From Akebia trifoliata (Eukaryota > Streptophyta > Magnoliopsida > Ranunculales > Lardizabalaceae), in contig CM030715.1 of the NCBI GenBank assembly GCA_017979445.1, positions 33,787,756 to 33,851,755 on the forward strand: a DNA stretch of 64,000 nucleotides, in the 5' to 3' direction. Under the pieces are notes generated by a model. It saw nothing but the letters and a program-made list of their open reading frames with translations. It was not told the origin of the DNA and made no database searches. The translations under genes and the position numbers were made by a program. Positions 20,081-32,749 of the stretch are shown here, piece by piece; within the stretch, counting starts at the first letter, position 1; every line of letters begins with the position of its first letter.

Positions 20081-22274
20081 ACTCCCCAAAAATCTGAAAC
20101 ATCTCTTTCGATCTCTCTTTAACAACATTTGGGATTATTCAAATTGAAAGGTATGTAATGCTATTATTTGATCTGAATTTTAATTTAATTTTAAAGTCAG
20201 GTATATTTATTTTAATTCAGATTCTTCTTTGATCTGAATTTTATTTTAATTTTTGAAGAATTTCTTTATGTGTGGTTGGTACAATTCTATAGAGGACTTA
20301 GTATAGATCATAATCCATGATCCAACATTTTGGAGACAGCTTAGACGAGTGATCTCTGACTTTTGAGGCGTCCAAGCGAGATTTCTACTATGAATCAGCC
20401 ATCCTAATGACTGGTCCAAAACACTAGTCATCTTGTCCAAGAATTTGAAAGACTCGACCAGTATAGAATGGTTATATATGTAATTGATTTTTCAGAATTT
20501 AAATATTTGTGAGCTATATAAAATGAGATTTTGTGATTTTAGCTTCTTATATTAGTCTACATGCTGTCAGAGTCATCTTGGTCTCGATGGTTGCTGAGAT
20601 GATTCAAAATACTAAGATTAAAGATGATGTCTTGAGATGTGTTTATGTTCTGTGCAGTCATTTGTTTCATTCTAATTCCTTTGTGAGTGATCAAAATTTA
20701 CAATCAACAGCTTAACACATGGGCACAAACCACTCCATGTATCTGGTCAAGAATATAGTTACTCTTCTTATATATGACAAGGGCCTGATTTCCTGGTTTT
20801 TCTGCAGAAATACGTTCATTACCTAATTGGTTGACACTTCTGCACCCGTTGCGAACTATAGGAAACCATATACTTCTCTACTTAGAAAAAGAAGACACCT
20901 ATTGAACCCCTCGAACAACTCCCCAAAAGAACAAAATACTCAAAATACTAATATAGAAGTTCTTGAAGAATGTTCCTTCCCATCGAATGCTTAAGAATTC
21001 CTTTCCTTCCAAAGGTCCCAACAAGCTGCAAAAGATAGTAAGTGTTGTAGAGTCCTTCCGTTTCTGTGGATTAAGGTATGATTGACTTGACTCCCAAAAT
21101 GATTTGAATATGAAACAAAAATTAATTGAATCATACAGTGACATGTAAGATTGTCAATAGTTAGTATTGTATTTGCCAAGTCAGACAATCATTTAAGGAC
21201 TGTGTTACCATTTCTACATTGGAATTACATGTTTCTATGACCCTTCAACAATAAAATTCTGTTGGATTTTTTTAGGCCATTTAAGGCTTCATTGGTAATC
21301 ATTATCATTATTATCCAAATATATTTGAATTTCGTTATTGTGTAGAATAGAATATAATTTTTATCCTAAAAAGTAGCCAACTTTCGATGCCTTTTGTCCG
21401 AAGTAGCAATATGGGGATGAGGATTGTTATAGTTATCCTCTTTTTTTTTTCAACAATGATGATAATTTCTCACTAGTGTTTGAATATTAGCTTTAGTTTA
21501 TATTAAAATTCATTATGCTTGATCTAAGTATGCGACTTATATCACTACAGAAGATGAAGCATCCAAATTAAGGTTTTATGTGGATGAGTCTACTTTTACA
21601 AATCTGCAATGAGTGAGTAACTTCTAGTCTTAGTCTTACTGTCGTGGGAGTAACTAACTTCTAGTCTTAGTCTTATTGTTGTGGGAGCAACTCTTAAGAG
21701 TTTTCCCTCTTTTCTTTAATTTGGTAGGCGTAGCATAAGTAATTTGTGAGTTAGTGAGTAACTTCTAGTCCTAGTCTTACTGTTGTGGGAGTAGCTAACT
21801 TCTAGTCCTAGTCTTTTTGTCTTTGGTCATTAAACCCTTCCATCTATAGATATTCCTTTGCTATGTACTTATATTTTTTATTCTAACATTTGTTTATAGG
21901 TTAGATGCCCTGTTAGTATGACTTGTAAATTCAATCATTTACTTCCTCATATTTGTTTGGAGTACCTTGACTTAATTTCAATTTGTTTCAGAATGTGAAC
22001 AACATTTCAATGCTATAAATGTTGGATTTGTTATAAGCTTGTATTATGATTAGATACACGTGTATCCAAATGATACCTCTTTGGCTCTTTCAGATCTCCC
22101 CTACCTCGAACCCGAGTTTCCCATTTCGATTTCTCTCCTATAACACCGACAAATATATAAATCCAAAACCTGATATATGAAAATTGCCCTGGTTTTGATT
22201 TTCTATCATAACAAGTATTTTTCAGGCTAATTTCAATCTTGGTTCTCTTGTCTAGGAAGGGGAACTATTTTTGA
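20081..22274. other. CACTA interior, intron-like, no recognisable gene
   Basis: T-rich sequence without a credible exon that I can name. Positions 21600-21830 hold a small degenerate tandem repeat (GTAACTTCTAGTC...GTGGGAG, four copies). I looked for the 14-3-3 N-terminal exons here and did not find them. Confidence 0.5.
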
Positions 22275-22347
22275 TATTTGGCCGAATTTAAAACAGGGAA
22301 TGAACGTAAAGAAGTGGCAGATCAGTCACTCAAGGCCTATGAGGTCT

Positions 22348-22382
<35 letters not shown>

Positions 22383-22919
22383 TACGTTCTTTGTAATTTT
22401 TCAAACTTTACAAGTGGAAATGAGAGTGGTTACGGAATTGTTTGTGCTGATGTAGGCTGCCACTAGCACTGCTTCAGCAGATCTCCCACCAACTCACCCA
22501 ATCAGACTTGGTTTAGCCCTCAACTTCTCTGTTTTTTACTATGAGATATTGAACTCACCCAAAAGGTTTGCAAGCTTCTCTATGTTTTCCTTTGTGTATT
22601 TAATTTGGATTTCTATTTTTAAAACTTTTGCTTTTGCCTTCATTTCTATTTTTTAATTCAAATTTAAAATAATAATAATAATAATTGAACTCTATTAAAT
22701 TTCTTACTTTTAATCAATAATGATTACCCGTTAGATCATCTTATCACTTCAAGGTTTCTTACAATGCAGGGCATGCCACCTTGCCAAACAAGCATTTGAT
22801 GAGGCTATTGCAGAACTCGATGCCCTCAACGAAGAATCTTATAAGGACAGCACCATCATAATGCAGCTTCTTAGGGACAATCTCACACTTTGGACTTCAG
22901 ATTTGCCCGATGAGGGAGG
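22275..22919 (+). pseudogene. 14-3-3 protein gene fragment (three internal exons)
   Basis: Captured fragment of a general regulatory factor (14-3-3) gene, whose products bind phosphoserine motifs in client proteins. Exon a (22275-22343) reads [19 protein letters not shown] and ends at GAG|GT. Exon b (22456-22565) follows a TAG acceptor and reads [20 protein letters not shown], ending at AAAAG|GT. Exon c (22770-22919) follows CAG and reads [16 protein letters not shown] and on to [13 protein letters not shown] before a GT donor. Frames join correctly across both introns. The N-terminal half and the C-terminal tail exon are absent, and CACTA DNA lies on both sides. The exons look intact and so were captured fairly recently, but no functional 14-3-3 can result. 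It could be transcribed as part of a chimera. Confidence 0.93.
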
Positions 22920-24119
22920 TAAAGAAGAACAAGTCTTCTTTGTTCTTCATTTTTTTGGCAACCATCTTACATCGTCTTTTTTGATCAATAAGTTACAATT
23001 TTTTTCTCATTTCAAGTCATCTCACATGAGCTTCTTTTTCTTCTTTTGTGACCTTAATTTTGTTTATGAGCTTTTCTTATGCTTTGAAGAATAAAATTGA
23101 CTTGTACGATGTTTATAATGGTTGGTTTTACTACTTATAGAGTGTGAATATCTCTAAGATCTTTTTCACCACATCTGACTGATTAGAATATCATATACAT
23201 ATACCAGTAATTAAGATGGCAGATTCATTATAATTGTGGAGACTGAAAATAGAATGTTTACTATTGCCTATGAAATTATATCCAATTGTTGCTCCAATGA
23301 TTCTCTGAATCTGACTCAGGTTCAGATTGAGGTAGAAGACCAAATAGCTTGAAGGTTCCAAAAAGAGTGAGTAGACCAAAAATATTTCGAGTTTTGTTCA
23401 TGTGCAAAGCACCTGCCTCTATGCCAGTTATTAGGTAAGCTTTGGTAAAAGCTGAAATATATTAGGATTGGGAAATTTATAAACCAGTTATTTTTTAGAG
23501 TTGAATTTGATGAAACATAATTTGATTATTTTTCTTTAACGTGATGTCCAAAACTGAAAACCGAAGCAATATTAACTTTGATACTTGGGACTTCGTGGGT
23601 AAGTTCATTTCAACTATTCTATGGTGTCTGGAAATGACGTAACTGTAGTGGGGGCTCGATCTCTGAATGCTTAAAAAATAGAAATAAGCATGTTAGGAAC
23701 TTTAGCATGAAAAATAAAGAAGGCATTGTTGTTAAATTTTTCTCATACATCAAAGAAATATGGTTTCTCCATAATGAAAATAGTGTCACTTGAACTGGCA
23801 GGAGTACAATTCAAAGTTGATAATCTTGAAGCATAGGTAAGGAATCACCACAATTGAGAGGGTTGGTTCATGGATGGAGGGTATGCGATGAGAACTTACT
23901 ACTGGTACATAGACTTGTGTGATTGTTGCTTGTATTTATTAGTGTTGGGAGAATCTTAAAACTCTTTTATGTCCATATTTACTGTTTGAGGGTCATCACC
24001 ATATTGTGATACTAATAGTGTGACATTATAGAGAGCTTATAATGAATTTGTTTCTTGGCATACATGATATAGTCTCATAATTTAGATGACTAATGAACCA
24101 AGTTGGGATACAGTGAGAG
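22920..24119. other. CACTA interior, no recognisable gene
   Basis: T-rich, intron-like sequence following the 14-3-3 exon. No coding segment could be named. Confidence 0.5.
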
Positions 24120-25570
24120 GCTAGCCCTGCCAGGGCCAGAGGAAAAGGTATTGTGAGTTCAACCACTCCCATCGCAACAAACGAAAATCCAGGTGTGGGT
24201 ATCAATCGAATGCCAATTCTTCAGCTAGAAGCAAATAAGCACTTAGAAACAAGGTCCATAATCAATAAGAGTGAACCGTTTATTAAATTACCAGCGAGTC
24301 CATAATCACAAGTATGTATGTCCCCTTGTTTCATTGTATTTCCCAAGTTTTCTATGCAGTTCTCATCATCAACCTTTTTTTCTTTCTTTACAAGCTTTAT
24401 GGGTTATCATTTTAATGTTTGTTCCTCAGACCTTCTCTGCTAAAGTATCTATGTCTCTTTCTGTTTGTTTTGTGCAACAGTCTGGTTATGGTGATGCTGG
24501 GGGTCTGTATGCACTTCAACCTCCTGGGGCCAGGGCAGGTGCTTATTTATATATTTTCTTCGTGAGAATTATATATATACATATGTTTATTAGTTTTGCA
24601 ATCTCTAACTGATGTAAACATTTTATATGCTGGGGGTTTGTATTCATTTGTCTTTCTTCTTGCTTTGTAGGGATATTTTTTGTTGTTATTGCATGGATAT
24701 AGTTGTCATGGAAGTTGTACCAATGTTTTCAAATAAGTGATTGTGCATAGGTTCCACTGAAATCAAATTTTGTTTTATGGCATCTGTGAGAACTTCCTTG
24801 GAAACACTGATTGGCCTTGTCTTTAGCAGAACCAATGCCATCGTTGGATTCCATTGAAAATCATAATAACATTTCCTATGGAGGCTTGCCACCTTTGCCC
24901 ACTTTGCACAAGCAAGAGACTTCATCAGGTTATGAATGGTTGTCTATTTCCAGCTAAAGTTACTGAAATATGATTCTAAGTTAATGTACATGATTGTGCA
25001 GAGCATAATAATCTTCAATTCGATTTTCCAAGTTTTCCGAGCTCAATTTAGCATTGATTTTCAATCTTTATTATTGCATTTTATCAAAGCATGTATGGCA
25101 GTTGATGGTAGATCTTGGATGTTGCTTTTTCTATTCAGACTTCAAGTATTCTAATTTAAAATTTTTTCAATCCTTCAATTCAACTTTAGGTCAGAATGGA
25201 GATATCCGGTCTCCAAAGAGAGTGTGTGGTGATTATAGAGTGTATTGATAGAACGTAATTCCTTTGCATCGCCGGTGAAGGATCGCCTAGTGGCCTTTAA
25301 CAGTCCGAAACCAAAGTTACCACCACCTACTCTGCAGTCTGCCTTTTCCAGGTACTTTGATAATTTTGTATGGAAATAAAGCTATCCATTAGCCAATGTT
25401 ACTATATTCTTTGTTCTGCCATGATAACATCTGCATTTGGGTGAACATTTTCAGCCCAACACGACCAAATCCTGGAGGAGGAGGGGAAACATGCGCCGAG
25501 GGGAAACTTTTGAAAGCAGCTTCTCATTGTTTTAGCACTACAAGGAATCTAAGGTTTCATCACGTAGACC
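24120..25570 (+). pseudogene. Series of unidentified exon-like segments in the CACTA element
   Basis: Several short open segments look like exons by splice-like edges and composition. They are about 24150-24280 (TTPIATNENPGVGINRMPIL); 24478-24540 after CAACAG (SGYGDAGGLYALQPPGARA, then GGTG); 24830-24929 ([20 protein letters not shown], ending TCAG|GT); about 25190-25248 ([19 protein letters not shown]); about 25255-25350 ([20 protein letters not shown], ending CCAG|GT); and about 25453-25560 (TRPNPGGGGETCAEGKLLKA). Whether they come from one parent gene is unclear. I do not recognise the family and assign no function. A multi-exon fragment of one host gene is the simplest reading. Confidence 0.4.
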
Positions 25571-27681
25571 GTAGTCCATTTGGCTGATCTCATTTATGAG
25601 ATCTTTGCCAAAGGTTAATCTTGTAGAGTAATCATAATTCGAAACCATCTAATCAATATAGCTTTCTTCTGGATGATTGGAAATATATGGCGAATAATCA
25701 AGAAGAAAACTGTATAGCTTGGATGGTTACACTCGAATGGGTCGAGTTCTGGTGTGGAAGATTTCCTCAGTGGGTCCCATCAATGATGTGACCCACAACT
25801 GCTAGTTCCCCATCTATGCAGCTATAGGTACCTCTTTTATTTCCTAGTTAGTTTTTAATTCTGCATCTTGTTGACTTCATAGATTGTCAAGTTGGGTACT
25901 GTCAGAATCAATGGCTTGGTTGAAAGGCTAAAACTGTCTCAAGAACTGAGGGAGACTGTTTACTGTCTTATTAAAAGAATCCTTTGTCAGCAAACTGTGC
26001 TTTTCTTTAACCGACATATCGACCAGATTTTTATTTTTATTTTTTACATATTCTAAGCATGTTAGACTAAATGGTACCAATGTACGACAAGTGTAGGATG
26101 TGCACGCTTTATCCCCACAAAAGGGAACACAAATACTTACTATCTTACGGAGGATAATCTAAAGATCTAGAGAACATTTCCATGTGGAGCAAGTTAGTTT
26201 GGAATGACATTGCCTATGAGCAGTTATATTACTCATTCAAAAGTCAAAATTAAGAAGCGTTTTTTAGCAAGTATTAAGTAAAACTAAGAAACATCTTTAA
26301 TGAAGGGGAAGTGAGATATTTCTCCACTTTGGCTAGGAAAAACTAATAAAGAATTGAAGCACATACAAGTTCTTAGATCCTCAAGGGTTGACTCTGTTGC
26401 AATATGAATGCTTATCCGATATTAGTTATTCTTGAGATACAGAAGTTGGAATTATTCACCTATAGAAAAATGTAGTAGTTTTAATAAAGAATGTTCGAGA
26501 GGATTTATTCTTTTGGAGACTTTTCAGCTGAATATAATAAAAAAAAACTTTTGTGGGTCAAGATTGTAGTTCACCGAATGAAACTGAAGGTCATAATTTT
26601 TTTTTTTTTTTTAAATGGAGTCCCAAATCGTATACACATCCGTTGCTTGATCATGACCTTGTTTTCACAGATTTCTAATTATCCAATTTTCTGAATAATA
26701 TATGTGTGGTCTATAAAAGATGACTGCATTTTAAGTTTGGTTCCATTGTTGTGTTAGGTTGGTATCTGTAATGACTGTTAAAATATGTGTGCAGATGGAT
26801 GCTTTAATCTCAAACAGTAGCTCTCGAAGCTTCTACGCAGGTGTTGGAGAGAGAGTACTCATGCATACCAAAGCCCTTCCAAAGACTTGACTGCCATTAA
26901 TTACCGCTTGAACAGGTATGTTACACACTGGTGGCTTATATTAACTTAGCTTGTTACTATGTTTTTGGGCTCCCTTTTGGGTTCTTTCTAGGCTACAAAT
27001 TGAACTGGGGAGTTGAGGTAAATCTCACTTTCATTGCCACATTTGCTTTCGGATAATATAACAATTGAAAGTTTTTGGAGCATATCAAGTTCTATACTAA
27101 TGTGTAGTGCTATGGTTGTAGGGAATCTGGGCTGGCATACTTTGTGGAACTGCTCTACAGACCTTGATCTCTTGATAGTCATTTGGAAAACCAATTGGAA
27201 CCAGGAGGTAACCAACATTTTAGTCTCTTCTAATGCCTATATAAATCAACCTAACAATTAAAAGCAAACCTCTAGATACATATTTACAAATTGGATGGTT
27301 GTAGTAGGTGATCATCTGCTTTAATTTCTTCAAGTTCTGACCTGAAAGATTTAAGTACTCAACCCATTGTATGGTAAGGTCTGAGCCTTTCATTAATTAT
27401 TACTCTCAGATTGAGCTTAAGGAAAGAAAGGTCATTTCCTTCAACATAGGACCCTAGATTTTGATGAGTATATATTGTAGTGTGTAAGGAAAGAATGCAC
27501 AGTTTAAGAGTTGTTTATGACTGTTATCACTTTTTCTTGTGACTTCTATCGTAGAGCATATGCATGTAAAGCAATAAGAGCTACGAATATGTTGTTGCTT
27601 TGATAACTGCCCTTCCACTATTTCTATTGTTTTATTGTTTCTTGAGATATTTCTAACTTGGTGAATGTGAGCAATGAGCAG
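25571..27681. other. CACTA interior, mostly intron-like
   Basis: AT-rich sequence. A short open piece after GTGCAG at about 26793 ([19 protein letters not shown]) ends in a stop near 26889 and could be another exon scrap. I cannot name it. The rest shows no feature. Confidence 0.4.
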
Positions 27682-27762
27682 TTGGTGGTTCATGCCACGG
27701 CTGGGGCTGCTGCTGGGGCTTTGACTACTGCATTGACGATTCCACTCGATGTGGTGAAGACT
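27682..27762 (+). pseudogene. Mitoferrin-like mitochondrial carrier exon fragment
   Basis: After a GAGCAG acceptor the sequence reads LVVHATAGAAAGALTTALTI followed by PLDVVKT, then runs into a stop. PxDVVKT is the mitochondrial carrier family signature at the end of an odd-numbered helix. The VHATAGAAAGAL context matches plant mitoferrin/SAM-carrier-type proteins (iron import into mitochondria). Only this one helix is present, inside the CACTA element and 57 bp before the SDH1 fragment, so it is a captured remnant with no carrier function. The carrier-family call is firm; the mitoferrin subtype is likely. Confidence 0.8.
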
Positions 27763-27819
27763 AATGGCTGATGCTGGGGGAGTATCATAAGGTGAAGCTT
27801 AATTAGGTGATATTTATCT

Positions 27820-27967
27820 GATGCAACTGTTCCTGGACTAATGGCTGCTAGGGAGGCAGCGTGTGCGTCAGTTCACGGCACCAATCGTCTTGGTGCAAAT
27901 TCTTTGCTTGACATTGTTGTTTTTGGTCGAGCTTGTGCAAATAGGGTTGCAGAGATCCATAGGCCTA
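27820..27967 (+). pseudogene. Succinate dehydrogenase flavoprotein (SDH1) exon fragment
   Basis: The sequence reads [20 protein letters not shown], then [20 protein letters not shown] and NRVAEIHRP, ending at a GTAAGT donor. This is the highly conserved substrate/FAD-domain segment of the SDHA/SDH1 subunit of respiratory complex II. The usual Gly in [12 protein letters not shown] is Arg here. The rest of the gene is absent, and CACTA subterminal repeats begin about 90 bp downstream. It is a captured exon close to the right end of the transposon and cannot make an enzyme. Confidence 0.92.
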
Positions 27968-28059
27968 GTAAGTTTTATCTATGCTCTAAAATATTGCATC
28001 CACATTTTTTTGTCAAATCCCATCCATATTGGCATATATCTTTTTTTTTTTTTTTTTAA

Positions 28060-28380
28060 GTTTAGATATCGGTTTGTGATAATTTTAAATATCGGTTTGT
28101 AATCGATGTCTAAAGTCTCAACTTAGGACATCAGTCTTATAGACATCGGATTTTAATCGATGTCTAAGGTATATTTTTTTTTTTGTGTGCATTTAGATTT
28201 ATAACGATTGTAAGCCGTTCCAAATTCCGAGATTTTGGAACGGTTTGTAACCGTTCCAAATCCTGACATATAGAACGGCTTCTAACCGTTTAAATTCATT
28301 AACGACGCCTTGATTAGAGACGGTCGTTCAACCGTTTCATAGCCATTTAGGAACGGTTATAAACCGTTTCTAATTTCCAT
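28060..28380. repeat. Right subterminal repeats of the CACTA element
   Basis: Two palindromic motif classes: ATCGGTTTGTAATCGATGTC/AGACATCGGATTTTAATCG at 28060-28170, and GGAACGGTTTGTAACCGTTCC with relatives (AACGGTTATAAACCGTTTC) at 28200-28375. The AACGGT core is shared with the left end. These are probable transposase-binding repeats. Confidence 0.8.
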
Positions 28381-28393
28381 TTTTGTTGTAGTG

Positions 28394-30510
28394 AACTAAT
28401 AATCTCACCACTAGATATGATTGATCTGGGTGGGCTTTTAGCGTATCTCAATTCTTGTCAGGTCAAAGGATATACACTCAAGTCAAGCCTTACACCGAGG
28501 TGCACACATGTTGAACATCTTAATTAGATTTGAAGGCATAAGCCAAATTTAATGAACCTGATCCTAAGATGTAAACCTCAAATGCTTTTCAAAACATTGA
28601 TCCTCACAATAAATCAATTCATCCTGAGAAGCCTGTCTTGAAATTCATGTTGGTGATGATGACCAACTTGGCGAGAGCCGGATAGGGGCAAGAAGGGGCA
28701 GTAACTCCTCTCCCGCACCCACATCAATTTTTTTTCTTTTGTTATATGGATACCCTAAGCATTTGGGTGAATACTTGAGGTACCCCGATGTTTTCAATTT
28801 GATCACAGCCCTTTCCCCCTATGTTTTGGTGAATATTTGAGAGGCCCTTATGTTTCCAAACATGCTCCCTTTGGCCGATAAAATTGATGACAGCCCTTTT
28901 GACCATTTTGTGAATATTAGAGATGATGGCCTTGCTTGGTACACTACGAATCATTTGTATTTGCAAATGATTTGCACTGGCTAGGAATGATTTACTATTG
29001 TTTGGTAACCATTGAAAAATCTCTTGCGAATCTTTTTTTGTGATTAGTTGATCTTTGTAATAAAAAATTTCACTGTGATTTTGCAAATGATTTGCGGTAT
29101 TTTTGTGTTGCAAATTATTTGCTGAAATTTCTTAAGAATTTATGTGATTCATGCAAATTTTTTGCATTGCAAATCATTTGCATTGTGTAACCAAGCATAA
29201 CTAAAATAGATTTAAGAAAATTATTTGCATTTGTAAGTGACTTGTTGCATACCTAACACAGTCAACATGTATTTTCAGATGTACCCCTTTGACATTGTTA
29301 CATCCCCCGAAAAAAAAAAAAACAAAAATCACAAACTCTTAGTCCAGCTTCAAATGCAGCCATTGTAAAGTAACTCTTGTGGTATATAAATTATTCCTTA
29401 ACTTACCATTTGAATGTAGAGAATGGATTATGATTCTATCGACCCTTCAACATCGATGACCCTATACCCATATCTTGCTAGTAACCCACAATTGGGATGG
29501 TTGAGTTGGTGTTGTTGTAGATGTCTTTAATCTAGTTGTGTGCCTATGACACAGGCATCCTCTTTGGAGTTAAGGGAGTAAAAAGGAAAACAATAAAGTT
29601 GGAAGGACATTATTGAAAAAGAGGAAGAAAAAGAAAGACAATATAAAGTTGGAGGTTACTATTAAAAGAGTCCGACTAGCCTTATTAAGAATCCTTGGGC
29701 TCACCTTGTGGCATTCAAGAAAATGATCCAATGCTTCACAGTTGTAGAGGATCAAATTCTATGAACTCTAAAAAAAATCCCAAAAAAAATTATTTTTCAA
29801 AGTTGAATTTTAATTAAATCATGCTGGAGTAACATTAAAATTGACATTGATTCTCACATTGCTGTTGTGGAGGTGCATACATAGCCATAGATGCTTTTCA
29901 TTTGTATCTCGATAAAACGCACATTTGGTTCCATACATACATCCACATCAACAATGTGAGAATCGATATAAATTTTAATGTTACCTTAGCATTTTCCATT
30001 TTAATTTTAAGTGTTGGAGTTATGTAGAAGATCGGTAGCCGTCCATTTTCAAAACCTTGGATCAATCTAAAAAGAAATTGTTTTTTGAATTTTATTTTGT
30101 TTTTTATCTAAGTGTTTAGATGAAACTTAGAGGGTTGTGGTGTTGAATTCCTAATGTGGCAATCCATTTGAGTAAAAATACCCTTAGTAAGACTTTAAAA
30201 AAAAAATTTAGTTAGTAAAGAGAATAGGAAACAAAATATTTAAAGTTGAAAGATTATTCTTAGAAATGAATATAAATGAGGCAATAAAGATAAAAGTTGT
30301 CCTTGAGATACATTCTTTTTTAGTATAATGATTGAGATTAAGGAGGGGAGATATATGTCATATTATACATAGGTTTGAGATTTATAATGAGAAATCCAGG
30401 ATTTTAATTTCTTTCTCAATTGGTGAATCGCTCTCATCTCATCAATGGATTTAACATAATCCGAACCATAAAAATCTTGTTGTGTTTTGTGTTTGTGCAT
30501 TTATTTTTTA
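28394..30510. other. Duplicated spacer, right of CACTA, no gene
   Basis: Continuation of the copia-derived spacer interrupted at 19572, collinear with 8897-10990. It contains the 263-bp MITE copy at 28934-29196 and the MULE-type MITE copy at 29816-29997 (TSD ATTTTAATT). No coding signal. Confidence 0.65.
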
Positions 30511-31449
30511 TCATTTTGGTAAATAAGATGTTTAATGCTTCGTTTTGGTAAATATTCGATATGTCACGCATATTTTGATAAATTTGTCATTATTATATTA
30601 GCATTTTTTCTCAAATTGTATCGAACAAGTTGAGGGAGATCCCACTTTTTTCTTCAGTCACAATTTGGAAGCAAGTTAACATAATATGAAAAGAATAATG
30701 ATGAATGCATGCAGTCTTAACACGTAGCTGACATGGAAGGGGCACATAACCACGCATCTTTGTCCTATGAATCCCGCTGAAATGATTTATGGTTCTATGT
30801 CCTTACGACATCAGCCGCATACCCCATCGCATGCATTCATCACGACTCATATGGAAAATGTAGGTTGATACTCCCCCATCAAGATGACCATTGGGATGTT
30901 GGGCATTTCTGAGAAAAAATATGCCTAAAATATATATATATATATTAATCCTTAAGAGATTGAAAATGATTCCTAAGAAATTGATTTTTTCCTCAAATCC
31001 AACAGTCACGTTGAGGGAGAGCCTTAACCGTGGTTTTGGGGTTAGAAAAGTCCTTATAAATGAAGAAGTCTTTCATGTTGACTCTTTAACTTTTTCTTTT
31101 CCATGAGTATAGGTCCCACCAAAAAACTGGATAATTAAAACTGACGCTACTCATCTGGGGACTCCATCACTGGAAGGAACAGTTGGAGAAATTAAAAAAA
31201 AAAAAAATGAAATCACATAAAAGAAAAATACTTTCTAACTTGTTTGATACGGGCAAATGGGACTAAAATTCCACCTTTTCCCTATATAATATGTCACATT
31301 TTGAAAATAAGTTGCCAGTAAAGAGGAGTCTTCTGGTCTTTATGTTGACTTTTTATATTTTTCTATGATCATTACGAGTAGAGTGATATAAACGTAATCA
31401 TTGTGTGTTGAAGAAGGTAATCTTCTTAGAATTCTACCCCCATTTTATT
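30511..31449. other. Second copy of the RLP 5' flank tail, without an RLP
   Basis: Collinear with 3530-4560, 38450-39370 and 43470-44280 but joined here to the copia spacer rather than to an RLP gene. This marks a recombination junction at about 30510. At about 31206 it has the MITE-free site (AAAAATGAAATCAC). No gene. Confidence 0.6.
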
Positions 31450-32749
31450 TCATGGGTAATGCATGTGACCCATCAACAATTGAGTGGTTAAAGTTGACTG
31501 TTAAGGTTTTTTTTTAGATTTCTTGATTCTTGGGATTTTCATGTATAATTCTCATTTCTCAAGAGTTTTGGTAGTAGATATATTTTTTAAGTGATAACGG
31601 CCATCTCCTGAGAGTCATGAGCTTTAGGATTTGGGTACCAAAATGAGTCGACTCTGTCTATAAGGAGTCTCAGAGTGATTTTGACTATGCCTAGACCATC
31701 TCAATGACTCGTTAAAATTTTGAAAATCTCTATGAACTTCTAAACCTCAAATGAGTCAATAAAAAAATCAGTTTCCATGCTCTCGCTTGAAAATAATTTA
31801 CTTTAAGATTTTATAAATGTTTGAAACATTTATATATATATATATTTTTTTTTTTGATTAAAAAGATAATAGATTTTATTATGAGTGAAATTGAAATCCC
31901 TACATGAGTAGATGAGTCCTCAGGAGCGAGTTAGAAAGAAGGGTATGAGAAGCCAAAAGATGTGTCTGGCTGTTAAGCTTTCTTGTCATTTTTAGAGAAA
32001 TCTATTCTTAGAAAGAAATCTCCATATCTAGATGCCCACTTCTTTGGCTCATGTGACTATCATCAAGTGAGAAATAAATAATATATTCTTGATTGGAGGT
32101 ATAAAGCACAAGTCTCAACGTGCGTGGAATTTTTTAAATAAATAATACAATTAATTACTATTATAAATAGAAAATTTAAGTAATCACAATATATATAGTT
32201 TCAAATTTCAAAATTTAAAATCACAGTACAATTTTTCAATAATTTTCTCTATACAATAAATATTGCAAAAATATATTTATAAATTATGTCAATTGAACAA
32301 CATCTTTTACACATATTATTGTTTTATATTCATATTTATGTTTAAATGCTTTAATCATATGTTGCATGTTATGGGCGAGAAAAAAAAGGACAGAAATATG
32401 ATTGACAAATATTTTAAAAATAAAAAAATTAAGAAAAAAAAATACTAATAACTTATGAGCATTAGCCTTGGTCATGTTAGAGAATCAGTTATCATACAGG
32501 AGTGGATTAACGGTGGGGGGGGCACTTGCCCTCAAAAGAATTTTTAAAATTTATAAATATGCAGCCCTTATAATGAGCTGCTTTACTTGGATCCAACATC
32601 TCTTCTTTTCGCGCAGCATTGTCACTTGGTACCGCTTTTTCTTGGCCTACTTATCCTTCTAAAGATCCTTCACCCAATGGACCATCACATAATCCAAGAG
32701 ATCAAACACTACAAATTAACACCCTCTTCATGTACTATCCTTATTGGGG
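31450..32749. other. Duplicated spacer, no gene
   Basis: 31450-32195 matches 6378-7140. 32196-32440 is unrelated AT-rich DNA occupying the place of the MITEs at 7141-7890. 32440-32749 matches 7890-8260 and includes the truncated LTR start at about 32475. No coding signal. Confidence 0.55.

Larger units (their letters stand above)
19573..28393. mobile_element. CACTA transposon, 8,821 bp, carrying host gene fragments
   Basis: The left terminus CACTACCAAAAAAAATTG and right terminus ending TTTTGTTGTAGTG are inverted copies with the diagnostic CACTA...TAGTG ends. A perfect 3-bp direct repeat AAC flanks the element (19570-19572 and 28394-28396). The same spacer at 8891-8905 and 45601-45612 reads ATTAACTAATAATC uninterrupted, an empty-site confirmation. 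Subterminal arrays of AACGGT-type palindromes sit inside both ends. I see no TNPD/TNP2-like transposase or other long frame, so it is probably non-autonomous. The interior holds exon fragments of 14-3-3, mitoferrin-like carrier and SDH1 genes, plus unidentified exon-like segments, all plus-strand and with intron sequence retained. Confidence 0.92.

Noticed and set aside
28742..29113. 123-codon minus-strand frame
   Set aside because: It spans duplicated copia-derived spacer and a MITE. The copy at 9240-9550 is disrupted, and there is no similarity to a known family.
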